This document shows, piece after piece, positions 17,927-27,145 of a stretch of DNA of 53,236 nt. The stretch is from Selenomonadales bacterium (GTDB lineage Bacteria; Bacillota; Negativicutes; Selenomonadales; Selenomonadaceae): the NCBI GenBank assembly GCA_900769615.1, contig CAAGHH010000019.1, forward strand, positions 1 through 53,236, in the 5' to 3' direction. The notes beneath the pieces were generated by a model. It saw only the letters and a program-made list of their open reading frames with translations. It was not told the DNA's origin and made no database searches. A program made the translations under genes and the position numbers. Position 1 is the stretch's first letter, and each line of letters begins with the position of its first letter.

Positions 17927-18680
17927 AAAAGCGGTAGATGCGGTTATCGTTAGTCAGCAGGAACTGATGCACGATGTTTTCAGCTTGGAGGTAAAGGTTC
18001 CTGACCTGACGAAATTAGCTAGTCCAGGTCAATTTGTCCAGCTTAGAATTTTAACAGGGGCGTTTGTATTGCGCCGTCCGGTAGGAATTGCGGCGGTTGA
18101 TATAAATAAGGGTACAATGACCTTTATTTATCGGGTCGTTGGTAAAGGCACCAAGGCGTTAGCTGACTTAAATGCTGGAGACGTTATAAATGTTTTAGGA
18201 CCATTGGGACATGGTTTCGACATTAAAGCAAAGCGGCCGCTTATTGTTGGTGGCGGTATGGGATTATCACCAGTGCTCTTTTATGCAGATAGTCTGCAAG
18301 GACAGGCTGATGTGCTGATGGGGGGCAAGAATAAAGCTGAGCTTTTCTGGCGGGAGTTTTACGCTGAAAAAGTGCAAAATATTTATTGTACGACAGATGA
18401 TGGTTCCTATGGCACGAAAGGCTTTGCTACTACGCTTTTGCCTAAATTGCTGCAAGCAAATGCTTATGATTTAGTAGTAGTTTGCGGACCGGAAATAATG
18501 ATGCGCAGCGTAGCTAAAATTGCTAGGGAGCACAATATACGTTGTCAGGTTTCTTTAGAAAAACGCATGGGTTGCGGGCTGGGAGCATGTTTGTCTTGCT
18601 CGATAGATACAACAGCTGGCGAGCGCAAAAAAGTTTGCCAGGATGGTCCGGTTTTTGAAGCAGGGGAGGTATTTGAGTGA
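17913..18680 (+). CDS. pyrK: dihydroorotate dehydrogenase B, electron-transfer subunit
   Basis: PyrK passes electrons from PyrD to NAD through FAD and a [2Fe-2S] cluster. An FAD-binding motif LRRPVGIA and an NAD-binding GGGMGLSPV lie in a ferredoxin-reductase fold. The C-terminal cysteines, in GCGLGACLSC and a later VCQDG, fit the cluster site. The start is ambiguous: ATG 17913 (255 aa) has GGCGGTGG just upstream, while ATG 17898 and TTG 17919 are alternatives. It overlaps carB by 14 bases and pyrD by 4. Confidence 0.92.
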   Translation: MILPKKAVDAVIVSQQELMHDVFSLEVKVPDLTKLASPGQFVQLRILTGAFVLRRPVGIAAVDINKGTMTFIYRVVGKGTKALADLNAGDVINVLGPLGHGFDIKAKRPLIVGGGMGLSPVLFYADSLQGQADVLMGGKNKAELFWREFYAEKVQNIYCTTDDGSYGTKGFATTLLPKLLQANAYDLVVVCGPEIMMRSVAKIAREHNIRCQVSLEKRMGCGLGACLSCSIDTTAGERKKVCQDGPVFEAGEVFE

Positions 18681-19615
18681 ACATTGATACCAAAACTGTA
18701 AATGACGATCGGCTGCATGTAAATTTAGCCGGCATAGCCATGAATACACCGGTTATGACAGCATCAGGCACCTTTGGCTTTGGTGAAGAATTTGCTGATT
18801 TTGTTGATTTAAACCGCTTAGGCGGGGTAATGGTCAAAGGGACAACGCTAAAGCCACGGCGAGGAAATGATGGCGTGCGCATTACGGAAACGCCTATGGG
18901 GATGATGAACTGTATTGGTTTGGAAAATCCTGGAGTTGAGGTGCTTTTAACTAAAACCTTGCCAAGGCTTAAGCAATATGGTATGAATGTCATCGTCAAT
19001 ATTTCTGGAGGGACGGTTGATGAGTACGGTGAATTGGCGGCTATGCTTGATGTACCAGAAGTAGCAGCTATCGAGCTGAATGTTTCCTGTCCCAATGTCA
19101 AGGAAGGCGGTATTGTTTTTGGTACCGATCCTAAAGCCGCCGCTGCTGTAGTAAAAGCTGCTAAAGCCAAAACTGATAAGCCGGTGATATTAAAGCTTTC
19201 GCCGAATGTTACCGATATTGTAACTATGGCTAAAGCAGTAGAAGCTGCTGGCGCAGATGTTATATCGCTTATCAATACGCTGCTGGGAATGGAAATAAAT
19301 ATAAATACCCGTAAGCCGACACTAGGCAATATAACTGGCGGTCTTTCTGGTCCTTGCATTAAGCCAGTGGCTTTGCGGATGGTATGGCAGGTAGCAAATG
19401 CTGTCAAAGTGCCGATTATCGGTATGGGCGGCATAGCTAGTGCCAATGACGCCATTGAATTTATATTAGCTGGTGCCAGCGCAGTCGCAGTAGGTACGGC
19501 TAACTTTACCGACCCGGCGATTACTATGAAAATTTGTGATGGTATAAATGATTATCTTAAAGCAAATGGTATTGATAATGTAAGCGATCTGGTAGGTAAG
19601 CTGGAAATTAATTAA
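18677..19615 (+). CDS. pyrD: dihydroorotate dehydrogenase B, catalytic subunit
   Basis: This FMN enzyme oxidises dihydroorotate to orotate. It is class 1B: it has the catalytic Cys138 in NVSCPNVKEGG rather than a serine, and a PyrK partner immediately upstream. It is 312 aa. The GTG start overlaps the pyrK stop as GTGA, with GGGGAGG upstream. The C-terminal phosphate-binding GMGGI and AVGTANF segments are intact. Confidence 0.95.
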   Translation: MNIDTKTVNDDRLHVNLAGIAMNTPVMTASGTFGFGEEFADFVDLNRLGGVMVKGTTLKPRRGNDGVRITETPMGMMNCIGLENPGVEVLLTKTLPRLKQYGMNVIVNISGGTVDEYGELAAMLDVPEVAAIELNVSCPNVKEGGIVFGTDPKAAAAVVKAAKAKTDKPVILKLSPNVTDIVTMAKAVEAAGADVISLINTLLGMEININTRKPTLGNITGGLSGPCIKPVALRMVWQVANAVKVPIIGMGGIASANDAIEFILAGASAVAVGTANFTDPAITMKICDGINDYLKANGIDNVSDLVGKLEIN

Positions 19616-19646
19616 GCAGGTAATATATGGATGAAAGGAGCCGGTC

Positions 19647-20363
19647 ATGGCTGATGAACGTCTTATAGTGGCACTTGATTTCCATACGATGGAAGACGTC
19701 AAGTCCTTGGTAACAGTACTTGGTGACAGTGTAAGCTACTATAAAGTAGGTATGGAACTTTTTTACAGTGTTGGCGGACAGGTTGTAACTTGGCTTCGCG
19801 AACAGAAAAAAGAAGTTTTTTTGGATTTGAAATTACATGACATTCCTAATACTGTAGCCGGCGGTTTGTGCTCACTGATGGGATTAGGAGCAACGATGCT
19901 CAATATACATGCAACTGGCGGTTTTACTATGATGGAAAAAGCGGCTAAAAGCTTGCATGAGGCAGCAGCTAAACAGGGGATACCATGCCCGAAACTGATA
20001 GCTGTTACCGTTCTTACCAGCATAAATGATGCTGATTGGCAAGGAATTGGTCAAACGCAAAGCATAGCCGATGGTGTGGTCAGATTAGCTAAGCTGGCTA
20101 AAAAAGCTGGACTTGATGGTGTAGTAGCATCACCAATGGAGGCGGCAATGATTCGTAAGGCTTGTGGCAATGATTTTCTCATTGTAACGCCAGGTGTTCG
20201 CCCCGCTGGCGCAGCTATAAATGATCAGACGCGCATAGCAACGCCGGCTAGCGCCTTGGCTGATGGTGCCAGCCATTTGGTAGTAGGACGGCCAATTAGG
20301 GCAGCTGGTGATCCTAAAAAAGCAGCTTTAGCTATCATAAAGGAAATGGAGACGGTAAAATGA
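19647..20363 (+). CDS. pyrF: orotidine 5'-phosphate decarboxylase
   Basis: PyrF decarboxylates OMP to UMP. At 238 aa it is the usual bacterial short form. The catalytic DxKxxD motif is FLDLKLHDIPNT, with Asp60, Lys62 and Asp65. The phosphate gripper VTPGVRPAG and the terminal VVGRPI are present. ATG 19647 follows AAAGGAG. It overlaps pyrE by 4 bases. Confidence 0.95.
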   Translation: MADERLIVALDFHTMEDVKSLVTVLGDSVSYYKVGMELFYSVGGQVVTWLREQKKEVFLDLKLHDIPNTVAGGLCSLMGLGATMLNIHATGGFTMMEKAAKSLHEAAAKQGIPCPKLIAVTVLTSINDADWQGIGQTQSIADGVVRLAKLAKKAGLDGVVASPMEAAMIRKACGNDFLIVTPGVRPAGAAINDQTRIATPASALADGASHLVVGRPIRAAGDPKKAALAIIKEMETVK

Positions 20364-20935
20364 CAGAACAGGAAGTAAAAGATTTACTTATCAAAACTAA
20401 TGCCATTATGAATGGACATTTTTTACTGACGTCGGGACTGCACAGTCCGCATTATGTAGAAAAATTCAATGTTTTGCAGCATCCTAAATATACGCAGCAG
20501 CTTTGCGAAGCTATGGCTGAAAAATTTAAAGATGCTAATATCGAAACGGTAGTTGGTCCAATGACAGGCGGTATTTTGCTAGCGCATGAGACAGGTAAAG
20601 CTTTAGGTACGCGGGCTATCTTTACAGAGCGAGTCAACGGCAAAATGACCTTTCGGCGGGGCTTTTCGCTGCATGAAGGCGAGCGGGTGCTGATTGTTGA
20701 AGATATTGTTACCACTGGCGGTTCGATAAAAGAAGTAATCGACGTGGTAAAAGCTCATGGCGGAATTCCGGTTGCGGTAAGTATGCTGGTTGATAGAAGT
20801 GGCGGTAAGGTTAACTTTGGTGATGTTCCTTGCACGGCACTGCTGCATTTAGATGTTGAGACGTACAAGCCGGAAGAATGTCCGCTTTGTCAAAAAGGTG
20901 AGCCTATGACTAAGCGTGGCAGTACCGGTAAATAA
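20360..20935 (+). CDS. pyrE: orotate phosphoribosyltransferase
   Basis: PyrE transfers ribose phosphate from PRPP to orotate, giving OMP for PyrF. It is 191 aa. The PRPP motif VLIVEDIVTTGGSIKEVID is complete. The start overlaps the pyrF stop as ATGA. It is the last gene of the eight-gene operon and is followed by a terminator. The C-terminus ends CPLCQKG, a small Cys pair of unknown meaning. Confidence 0.95.
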   Translation: MTEQEVKDLLIKTNAIMNGHFLLTSGLHSPHYVEKFNVLQHPKYTQQLCEAMAEKFKDANIETVVGPMTGGILLAHETGKALGTRAIFTERVNGKMTFRRGFSLHEGERVLIVEDIVTTGGSIKEVIDVVKAHGGIPVAVSMLVDRSGGKVNFGDVPCTALLHLDVETYKPEECPLCQKGEPMTKRGSTGK

Positions 20936-20963
20936 ATTTAAAACAATTGCAATCGAATAATAG

Positions 20964-20996
20964 AAGGTCTTGCGCCATGCAGGACCTTTTATTTTG
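20964..20996 (+). terminator. terminator of the pyr operon
   Basis: A 10-bp stem AAGGTCTTGC/GCAGGACCTT (one wobble pair) with a 5-base loop is followed by TTTTATTTT. Confidence 0.85.
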
Positions 20997-21007
20997 ACTT
21001 TTTTACG

Positions 21008-21054
21008 GATAATGATAATCAAGGCTTGACACATAGGATATGAAATTCTAGAAT
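21008..21054 (+). promoter_or_regulatory. fur promoter with adjacent Fur-box-like site
   Basis: GATAATGATAATC (21008-21020) equals the first 13 bases of the classical 19-base Fur box. It abuts a strong promoter: TTGACA (21026-21031), 17 bases, TAGAAT (21049-21054). Because the site touches the -35, binding should repress; autoregulation of fur is inferred. Confidence 0.7.
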
Positions 21055-21160
21055 AGTATGGAATGGCATATCTATTATGCAGTATAGTTAATACAGGTAT
21101 TCAATGTTGTGTGTTATATATGGAACAGGATAACAAATGTAATATAAAGGGGTTGTAATT

Positions 21161-21619
21161 ATGGCACATACATTTACTATGGATGATTTGAAACAAAGAC
21201 TGCAGGCCCGTCAGCATAAAATGACGCCACAACGTCAGACGGTTTTGCAGGTGTTTTTAAATAATCCAGGCGAGCATCTATCAGCTGAGGATGTGCATGG
21301 TATTTTAAGAGATGATAAATCGGAAATAGGCTTAGCAACAGTTTATCGCAGTCTGGAACTTTTATCCGACCTTGGAATATTGCAAAAAATGGAATTTGGT
21401 GATGGCTGCAGCCGTTATGAGGTAAATACGACCAATCCTGATGAGCATCATCATCATCATTTGATATGTACTAAATGTGGTAAAGTTACTGAATTTGAAG
21501 ATGATTTATTAGATAATTTGGAAGCAGATATTAAGGAAAAGCTGGGCTTCAAAGTGGAAAATCATCAAGTAAAATTTTATGGAATTTGTAAGGAGTGCCA
21601 AAAAGCGCTTGAAGGTTAA
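21161..21619 (+). CDS. fur: Fur-family transcriptional regulator
   Basis: This is a metal-dependent repressor of 152 aa. The N-terminal winged helix contains MTPQRQTVLQVFLNNPGEHL and the recognition region EIGLATVYRSLELL. The dimer domain has the metal-binding run EHHHHH and two structural zinc pairs, CTKC and CKEC. These fit Fur or PerR; I favour Fur because a Fur-box-like site overlaps its own promoter. ATG 21161 has a weak GGGG RBS. The end overlaps hemZ by 11 bases. Confidence 0.88.
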   Translation: MAHTFTMDDLKQRLQARQHKMTPQRQTVLQVFLNNPGEHLSAEDVHGILRDDKSEIGLATVYRSLELLSDLGILQKMEFGDGCSRYEVNTTNPDEHHHHHLICTKCGKVTEFEDDLLDNLEADIKEKLGFKVENHQVKFYGICKECQKALEG

Positions 21620-23153
21620 GACTTTTACACTAAATTCAAAAAAAGAGATAATTTCTAAAATAACTCGTGAGGTCTTGACCCTGTTTCGAGTGGAAATAGT
21701 TGGCAGTCATGGTGATGCTGATTATGCGCAGCTTTCCGTTATAAATAAGCGATTGCCGGTAAGTGATACGGCAGCTGCTGGCGGCAGCATCGTTAGGATG
21801 CAGACAACGCTCATGTTATTTGCTGGTGACGGCAGTTATCAAAGCTGGAGCCGAGTCGCTCAAGGCAAAGCTGACGAGCTGGAGCGGGCGGCCGTCAACC
21901 GTACGATAAAGCTTAATTTATATAATATATTCTGTCAGGAACTAAAAAAACCGGCTGCACCGTGGGGGATTTTACATGGTGTACGCCCCACGAAGATTGT
22001 TCATCGCTGGATTAGTTATGGTATGGATGAAACAGCTATAATAAAGCGCCTGATGAGCGATTTTGCTTGTAGTGAGGAAAAGGCGCGTGTTATAACACCA
22101 ATGGCTTTTCGGCAATTGCCGTTCTTAAAAACATCAGCTCTTAAAACCATAAGTATCTACGTTGGCATCCCTTTTTGTTTAACGAGATGTCTTTATTGTT
22201 CGTTTCCGTCAAATATTTTGCCTGGAGAGAAAACTTTGCAGCAGTTTATGGCGGCATTGCAAAAAGATATAATGGCGGCTAAAGCAGCTGTAGCAGAATA
22301 TGGCTTTACCGTGCAAAATATTTATGTCGGTGGTGGTACGCCAACGGCTTTACCGGATAATTATTTTGCAGATATGCTGAGCATGGTATATAATTCTTTT
22401 TATGGGCAGGATGTTGTTGAATTTACGGTGGAAGCGGGAAGACCTGATAGTATTACGCCGGCTAAGATAGCCAAGATGCAAGAACTCGGCGTGACAAGGG
22501 TCAGCGTCAATCCGCAGACTATGCAAGACAAAACCTTAAAAGTAATTGGCAGGCAGCATACGTCAGCTGATGTCGTTAATATGTTTAAGGCTCTGCGCAA
22601 GGCGGGAATCCCCCATATCAACATGGATATAATATTAGGGCTTCCAGGGGAGACGGCTTTGGATGTTGATGATACGATGGCCAAGGTTACGGCGCTTCAG
22701 CCTGATGATATTACCCTTCATGCATTAGCACTAAAACGAGGCTCAAGGCTGCGTCTTATAATGGAACAAAGACAGGTATGTTTGCCTGATGCCACTGAAA
22801 CTCGTAAGATGTCCGCTATAGCCATGTCCTATATCAAGCGGTTTGGCTATGAGCCGTATTATTTATACCGGCAAGGATATATGGCTGGCGATTTAGAAAA
22901 TGTTGGCTGTGCGCATAAAGGCGCTGAAGGCATGTATAATATTCAAATTATGGAAGAGCATCAGACTATAATTGGTGTTGGCGGTGCCGCAACGACTAAA
23001 GTAGTAGACTTTCGGCAAAATCGCCTGAAATCGTCCTTTAATGCTAAAGATTTGGTGACTTATCTGCGTGATGTGGATAGCTATATAGAAAAACGCAGGC
23101 TGCTCTTGGAAGAAGCCTATGGTAAACAGGGGGAATCAACGAATGTTAACTAA
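21609..23153 (+). CDS. hemZ: coproporphyrinogen dehydrogenase-like radical SAM protein HemZ
   Basis: This radical SAM protein is of the HemN/HemZ group, associated with anaerobic coproporphyrinogen III oxidation in Firmicutes, though activity of HemZ is not always demonstrated. The cluster motif CLTRCLYC uses Cys190, 194 and 197. The C-terminal YYLYRQGYMAGDLENVG fits HemZ. The start is uncertain: TTG 21609 (514 aa) sits behind AAGGAG with a long 13-base gap, and ATG 21579 has no RBS. Its place behind fur suggests that iron and haem or radical-SAM functions are linked. Confidence 0.85.
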   Translation: MKVKTFTLNSKKEIISKITREVLTLFRVEIVGSHGDADYAQLSVINKRLPVSDTAAAGGSIVRMQTTLMLFAGDGSYQSWSRVAQGKADELERAAVNRTIKLNLYNIFCQELKKPAAPWGILHGVRPTKIVHRWISYGMDETAIIKRLMSDFACSEEKARVITPMAFRQLPFLKTSALKTISIYVGIPFCLTRCLYCSFPSNILPGEKTLQQFMAALQKDIMAAKAAVAEYGFTVQNIYVGGGTPTALPDNYFADMLSMVYNSFYGQDVVEFTVEAGRPDSITPAKIAKMQELGVTRVSVNPQTMQDKTLKVIGRQHTSADVVNMFKALRKAGIPHINMDIILGLPGETALDVDDTMAKVTALQPDDITLHALALKRGSRLRLIMEQRQVCLPDATETRKMSAIAMSYIKRFGYEPYYLYRQGYMAGDLENVGCAHKGAEGMYNIQIMEEHQTIIGVGGAATTKVVDFRQNRLKSSFNAKDLVTYLRDVDSYIEKRRLLLEEAYGKQGESTNVN

Positions 23154-24408
23154 TGCCCCGCGGGGAACAAAAGACATTTTGCCAGATACAGTTGGCGAGT
23201 GGACTTATGTTGAACAAAAAATACGCGAATTGTGTGACCGTTATGGTTATCAGGAAATTCGCACACCGATGTTTGAGCATACCGAGCTTTTTCATCGCGG
23301 TATCGGTGAAGGTACTGATGTTGTTGATAAGGAAATGTATACCTTTACGGATAGAGGTCAGCGCAGTATAACCTTGCGCCCAGAAAATACAGCGTCGGCT
23401 GTTAGAGCTTATTTGCAAAATAAGCTCTATGGTGAAAATAGTCTGACTAAATTATTTTATATTGGTTCAATGTTTCGGTATGATCGGCCACAGGCTGGCA
23501 GAATGAGGGAATTTCATCAGTTCGGGATTGAGGCCTTAGGTGAGGAAAATCCAGCTGTTGATGCTGAGGTTATCATGCTGGCGATGGATTTTCTGACATC
23601 GCTGGGACTTAAGGACTTAAAGCTTTCGTTAAATTCGGTTGGTTGTCCTAAATGCCGTCCAATTTATCGCAAGGTATTGCAGGATTATTTCCGTGACAAA
23701 CTAGATACACTTTGCGATGATTGCAAGGATCGATTTGAGCGCAGTCCGTTGCGGATACTTGATTGCAAAACTGATGCTGATAAGCCGTTTATGCCAGCTG
23801 CACCTAAGATAACTGATTGCTTGTGCGATGAATGTAAAGATCATTTTCACAAGGTACAGGCGTATTTGACGCAGGCCGGTGTCGAGTTTGAGCTTGATCC
23901 GCGGCTGGTGCGTGGCTTGGATTATTATACGAAGACGGCCTTTGAAATAAAATATGCTCCGTTAGGGGCACAAAGCGCCATTGCTGGCGGCGGCCGTTAT
24001 GATGGACTTATTGAGGAGATTGGTGGCAAGCCGACACCGGCGGTAGGTTTTGCTTCCGGCTTAGAAAGAGTGCTCTTGGCACTTGAAAAACAGGAACTCC
24101 TGCCAGAAATGACAAAGACGGCCGATGCTTTTGTGGTTGCTTTAGGCGAAAGTGCATCAGGTCCAGCCTTTAAATTACTTACGAAATTGCGTCAAGCTGG
24201 TCTTAAGGCTAATATGGATTATGCTGGTCGCAGTATGAAAGCTCAGATGAAACAGGCCAATAAAGCTAAAGCGCGTTTTGCCCTGATCATCGGTGAAGAC
24301 GAAGTCAAAGAATCCTGCGTTATGCTCAAGGATATGGAAAAGAGCGAACAGCAAAAGGTTTCTTTTGATACAATAATAGAAAAGCTATGTGCTGAGGTGA
24401 AAGGTTAA
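23143..24408 (+). CDS. hisS: histidyl-tRNA synthetase
   Basis: This is a class II aminoacyl-tRNA synthetase, 421 aa. ATG 23143 (MLTNAPRGTKDILP) follows AGGGGGAA and overlaps hemZ by 11 bases. Motif 2 FRYDRPQAGRMREFHQFG, the histidine loop GLDYYTKTAFEI and the motif 3 region GFASGLERVLLAL are complete, followed by an anticodon-binding domain (~325-421). aspS follows with a 1-base overlap, the common hisS-aspS pair. Confidence 0.96.
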   Translation: MLTNAPRGTKDILPDTVGEWTYVEQKIRELCDRYGYQEIRTPMFEHTELFHRGIGEGTDVVDKEMYTFTDRGQRSITLRPENTASAVRAYLQNKLYGENSLTKLFYIGSMFRYDRPQAGRMREFHQFGIEALGEENPAVDAEVIMLAMDFLTSLGLKDLKLSLNSVGCPKCRPIYRKVLQDYFRDKLDTLCDDCKDRFERSPLRILDCKTDADKPFMPAAPKITDCLCDECKDHFHKVQAYLTQAGVEFELDPRLVRGLDYYTKTAFEIKYAPLGAQSAIAGGGRYDGLIEEIGGKPTPAVGFASGLERVLLALEKQELLPEMTKTADAFVVALGESASGPAFKLLTKLRQAGLKANMDYAGRSMKAQMKQANKAKARFALIIGEDEVKESCVMLKDMEKSEQQKVSFDTIIEKLCAEVKG

Positions 24409-26213
24409 TGGAAACATTACAAGGTATGAAGCGGGATCATCATTGTGGTCTGCTTCAAAAAGCTGACGTAGGTCAGGAAGTTGTACTCTGCGGCTGGGTT
24501 TCCCGTCGTCGTGACCATGGCGGACTTATATTTGTCGATATGCGTGATCGTTCAGGCTTTGTTCAGGTAGTATTTGATGAAGCTGCTATGAATGAAGGCA
24601 CGTTCCACAAAGCAGAGTCGCTTAGAAATGAGTTCTGCATTGCTGTTCGTGGTACAATTCGTGCCCGCAGTGAGGAGACAATCAATGCTAATATTGCTAC
24701 GGGTGAAATCGAAGTAGTTTGCGCTGAACTCCGTATCTTAAACAAGGCTAAGACGCCACCATTCTATATTCAGGATGATATTGACGTTGATGAGATGGTG
24801 CGCTTAAAGTACCGTTATTTGGATTTGCGTCGCCCTGAAATGCAGAAAAATATCATTTTGCGTCATCGGGTAACGAAGATCATGCGTGATTTCTTTGACA
24901 ACAACGGCTTCCTTGAAATTGAAACGCCGATGCTTTGCAAGAGCACGCCGGAAGGCGCTCGTGACTTTTTAGTGCCAAGCCGAGTAAATCCGGGTGAATT
25001 TTATGCATTGCCGCAGTCACCGCAGATTTTTAAACAAATTTTGCAGGTAGCAGGCTTTGAAAAATATTTCCAGATTGTCCGCTGCTTCCGCGATGAAGAT
25101 TTGCGGGCGGATCGTCAGCCAGAATTTACGCAGCTTGATATTGAAATGTCCTTTATGGATCAGGATGCTATTCTGACACTGATGGAAAACATGGTAAAGG
25201 AACTCTTTAGCAAAGCTATCGGTGCTGAAGTCAAGACTCCGTTTGAGCGTATGGACTGGGATACGGCTATGGATAAGTATGGCTCAGATAAACCAGACCT
25301 TCGCTTTGATATGCCGCTGATGGATATTTCTGATTATGTTCAGGGATCAGATTTTAAGGTATTCAATGCAGTTATCGAAAATGGCGGCATGGTTAAGTGT
25401 ATCAAGGTAGATGGTTATGCTGATATTCCGCGTCGTCGTTTAGATGAACTGGTTAAGTTCGTTCAGGTTTACGGCGCTAAAGGCTTGGCTTGGATTCAGT
25501 ATGCTGAAGAAGGCATCAAGAGTCCGTTTAAGAAGTTCTACAGCGATGAAACATTTGCTAAGATTGCTGAAGTAACTGGTGCTAAGACGGGCGATTTGCT
25601 GCTGGTTGTAGCAGATAAACGTTTAGTAGTAGATACTGCTCTTGGTCAGTTGCGTTTGGAAATGGGTAAAGAACGCAATCTTATTGATCCGGATGCTTTG
25701 CGCTTCTTGTGGGTAGTTGATTTCCCAATGTATGAATGGAGCGATGAGGAAAAACGCTGGAAAGCTATGCATCATCCGTTCACGGCACCACGTGATGAGG
25801 ATATTCAGTATCTTGCTAGTGATCCGGGCCGTGTCAAGGCTAATGCTTATGATATGGTACTTAATGGTGTTGAAGTTGGCGGTGGTTCACTGCGTATCTA
25901 TAATGCTGATTTGCAGGAAAAGGTATTTGAATCACTAGGACTTACGCCGGAACAAGCACATACGAAATTTGGCTTCATGATGGATGCCTTCCAGTATGGT
26001 ACGCCACCACATGGCGGTATTGCTTTTGGTCTCGATCGTTTGGTTATGCTTATGGCAAAACGTCAGTCTATCCGCGATGTTATCGCGTTCCCGAAAACGC
26101 AGAGTGCGCGTGATATGATGTCTAATGCACCATCACCAGTTGATGATAAGCAGTTGCGCGAGCTTTCGATTCGGACGGCAGTCAAGAAAAAAGAAGCTAA
26201 AGCTGAAAAATAA
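24408..26213 (+). CDS. aspS: aspartyl-tRNA synthetase (probably non-discriminating)
   Basis: This is a bacterial-type class IIb synthetase, 601 aa: an OB-fold anticodon domain (~1-110), a catalytic core with ALPQSPQIFKQ and FRDEDLRADRQPEF, a GAD insertion domain (~290-420), and motif 3 HGGIAFGLDRLVML. His37 in RRRDHGG occupies the place where discriminating enzymes such as E. coli AspRS have Leu. That His is a known marker of enzymes that also charge tRNA-Asn, so a GatCAB amidotransferase is expected elsewhere. ATG overlaps the hisS stop by one base. Confidence 0.95.
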   Translation: METLQGMKRDHHCGLLQKADVGQEVVLCGWVSRRRDHGGLIFVDMRDRSGFVQVVFDEAAMNEGTFHKAESLRNEFCIAVRGTIRARSEETINANIATGEIEVVCAELRILNKAKTPPFYIQDDIDVDEMVRLKYRYLDLRRPEMQKNIILRHRVTKIMRDFFDNNGFLEIETPMLCKSTPEGARDFLVPSRVNPGEFYALPQSPQIFKQILQVAGFEKYFQIVRCFRDEDLRADRQPEFTQLDIEMSFMDQDAILTLMENMVKELFSKAIGAEVKTPFERMDWDTAMDKYGSDKPDLRFDMPLMDISDYVQGSDFKVFNAVIENGGMVKCIKVDGYADIPRRRLDELVKFVQVYGAKGLAWIQYAEEGIKSPFKKFYSDETFAKIAEVTGAKTGDLLLVVADKRLVVDTALGQLRLEMGKERNLIDPDALRFLWVVDFPMYEWSDEEKRWKAMHHPFTAPRDEDIQYLASDPGRVKANAYDMVLNGVEVGGGSLRIYNADLQEKVFESLGLTPEQAHTKFGFMMDAFQYGTPPHGGIAFGLDRLVMLMAKRQSIRDVIAFPKTQSARDMMSNAPSPVDDKQLRELSIRTAVKKKEAKAEK

Positions 26214-26238
26214 TTTAGGCTTTAGGCTTAATAAAGTT

Positions 26239-26272
26239 AAAAGGAGGGTGGCGTTGACGCTCTCCTTTTTTT
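26239..26272 (+). terminator. terminator after aspS
   Basis: An AAAAGGAG/CTCCTTTT stem, extended by GCG/CGC near the loop, is followed by a T-run. It ends the fur-hemZ-hisS-aspS unit. Confidence 0.8.
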
Positions 26273-26323
26273 GTAGTACACTAAACCAATATGAGTAGAT
26301 AGCAAACTTTTGGAGGTAACGGC

Positions 26324-27049
26324 GTGTCCAATAAAGTAGATATACTAGGCGTGACAGTTGATGCTATAACCATGGCAGCAGCAGTAGCACAGGTAGAAAA
26401 ATATATGGATGAAAAAGCCGGTGTGCTGGTAGCAACGGCTAATGCTGAAATGATTATGCGGGCGACCCATGACAGTGAACTGAAAAGGATACTGAATGAA
26501 GCAGCTTTAGTGGTGCCAGATGGCGCAGGAACGGTTTGGGCAGCGCATCATCTAGGGTATGAAATGCCAGAGCGGGTCGCCGGTTATGATTTGGCGCAGG
26601 AGCTTATGCGCCAAGCACCGGCCAAGAAAAGAAGGATTTTTTTCTTTGGTTCAGCTCCGGGCGTGGCCGAAAAAGCCAAGGCTAAGGCTGAACAGCTTTA
26701 TCCTGGCATAGAAATTGTCGGCACGCGCAATGGGTTCTTCTCGGAAAAGGATGAACCGGCGATTATTGCTGAAATAAAAGCAGCTAAACCAGATTTATTA
26801 TTGGCAGCGTTAGGCGTTCCCAAGCAGGAGAAATGGTTATATAAATATCGCCATAAACTGGCGGTGCCAGTAGCAATTGGCGTTGGTGGCACGCTTGATG
26901 TTATGGCTGGCGTTATGAAGCGAGCTCCTTACTGGATGCAAAAAGCCAAGCTTGAATGGCTGTTTAGAGGTATGCTTCAGCCCAAGCGGGCCGGAAGACT
27001 TTTGGCGTTGCCCAAGTTTGTGCTAAAGGTTCATAGGGCGAAAAAATAA
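26324..27049 (+). CDS. WecG/TagA/CpsF-family (GT26) glycosyltransferase
   Basis: GT26 enzymes transfer N-acetylmannosamine-type sugars onto undecaprenyl-linked GlcNAc for cell-wall polymers. The protein is 241 aa and starts with GTG behind TGGAGGT. The family hallmarks are Thr38 (VATANAEM), Asp66 (VVPDGAGTVWA, the likely catalytic base) and ALGVPKQEKW. The C-terminus is basic and amphipathic, which fits membrane attachment. It stands alone between terminators, followed by phospholipid genes, so the exact polymer is unknown. Confidence 0.9.
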   Translation: MSNKVDILGVTVDAITMAAAVAQVEKYMDEKAGVLVATANAEMIMRATHDSELKRILNEAALVVPDGAGTVWAAHHLGYEMPERVAGYDLAQELMRQAPAKKRRIFFFGSAPGVAEKAKAKAEQLYPGIEIVGTRNGFFSEKDEPAIIAEIKAAKPDLLLAALGVPKQEKWLYKYRHKLAVPVAIGVGGTLDVMAGVMKRAPYWMQKAKLEWLFRGMLQPKRAGRLLALPKFVLKVHRAKK

Positions 27050-27145
27050 CCTGCTAATTGTTGCAATAATGCCTATAGCAAAACATAAACAATTGCGTTA
27101 TAATTATTGTTGGTTATATTACAATAATATTCAGGAGGTGGAGTT

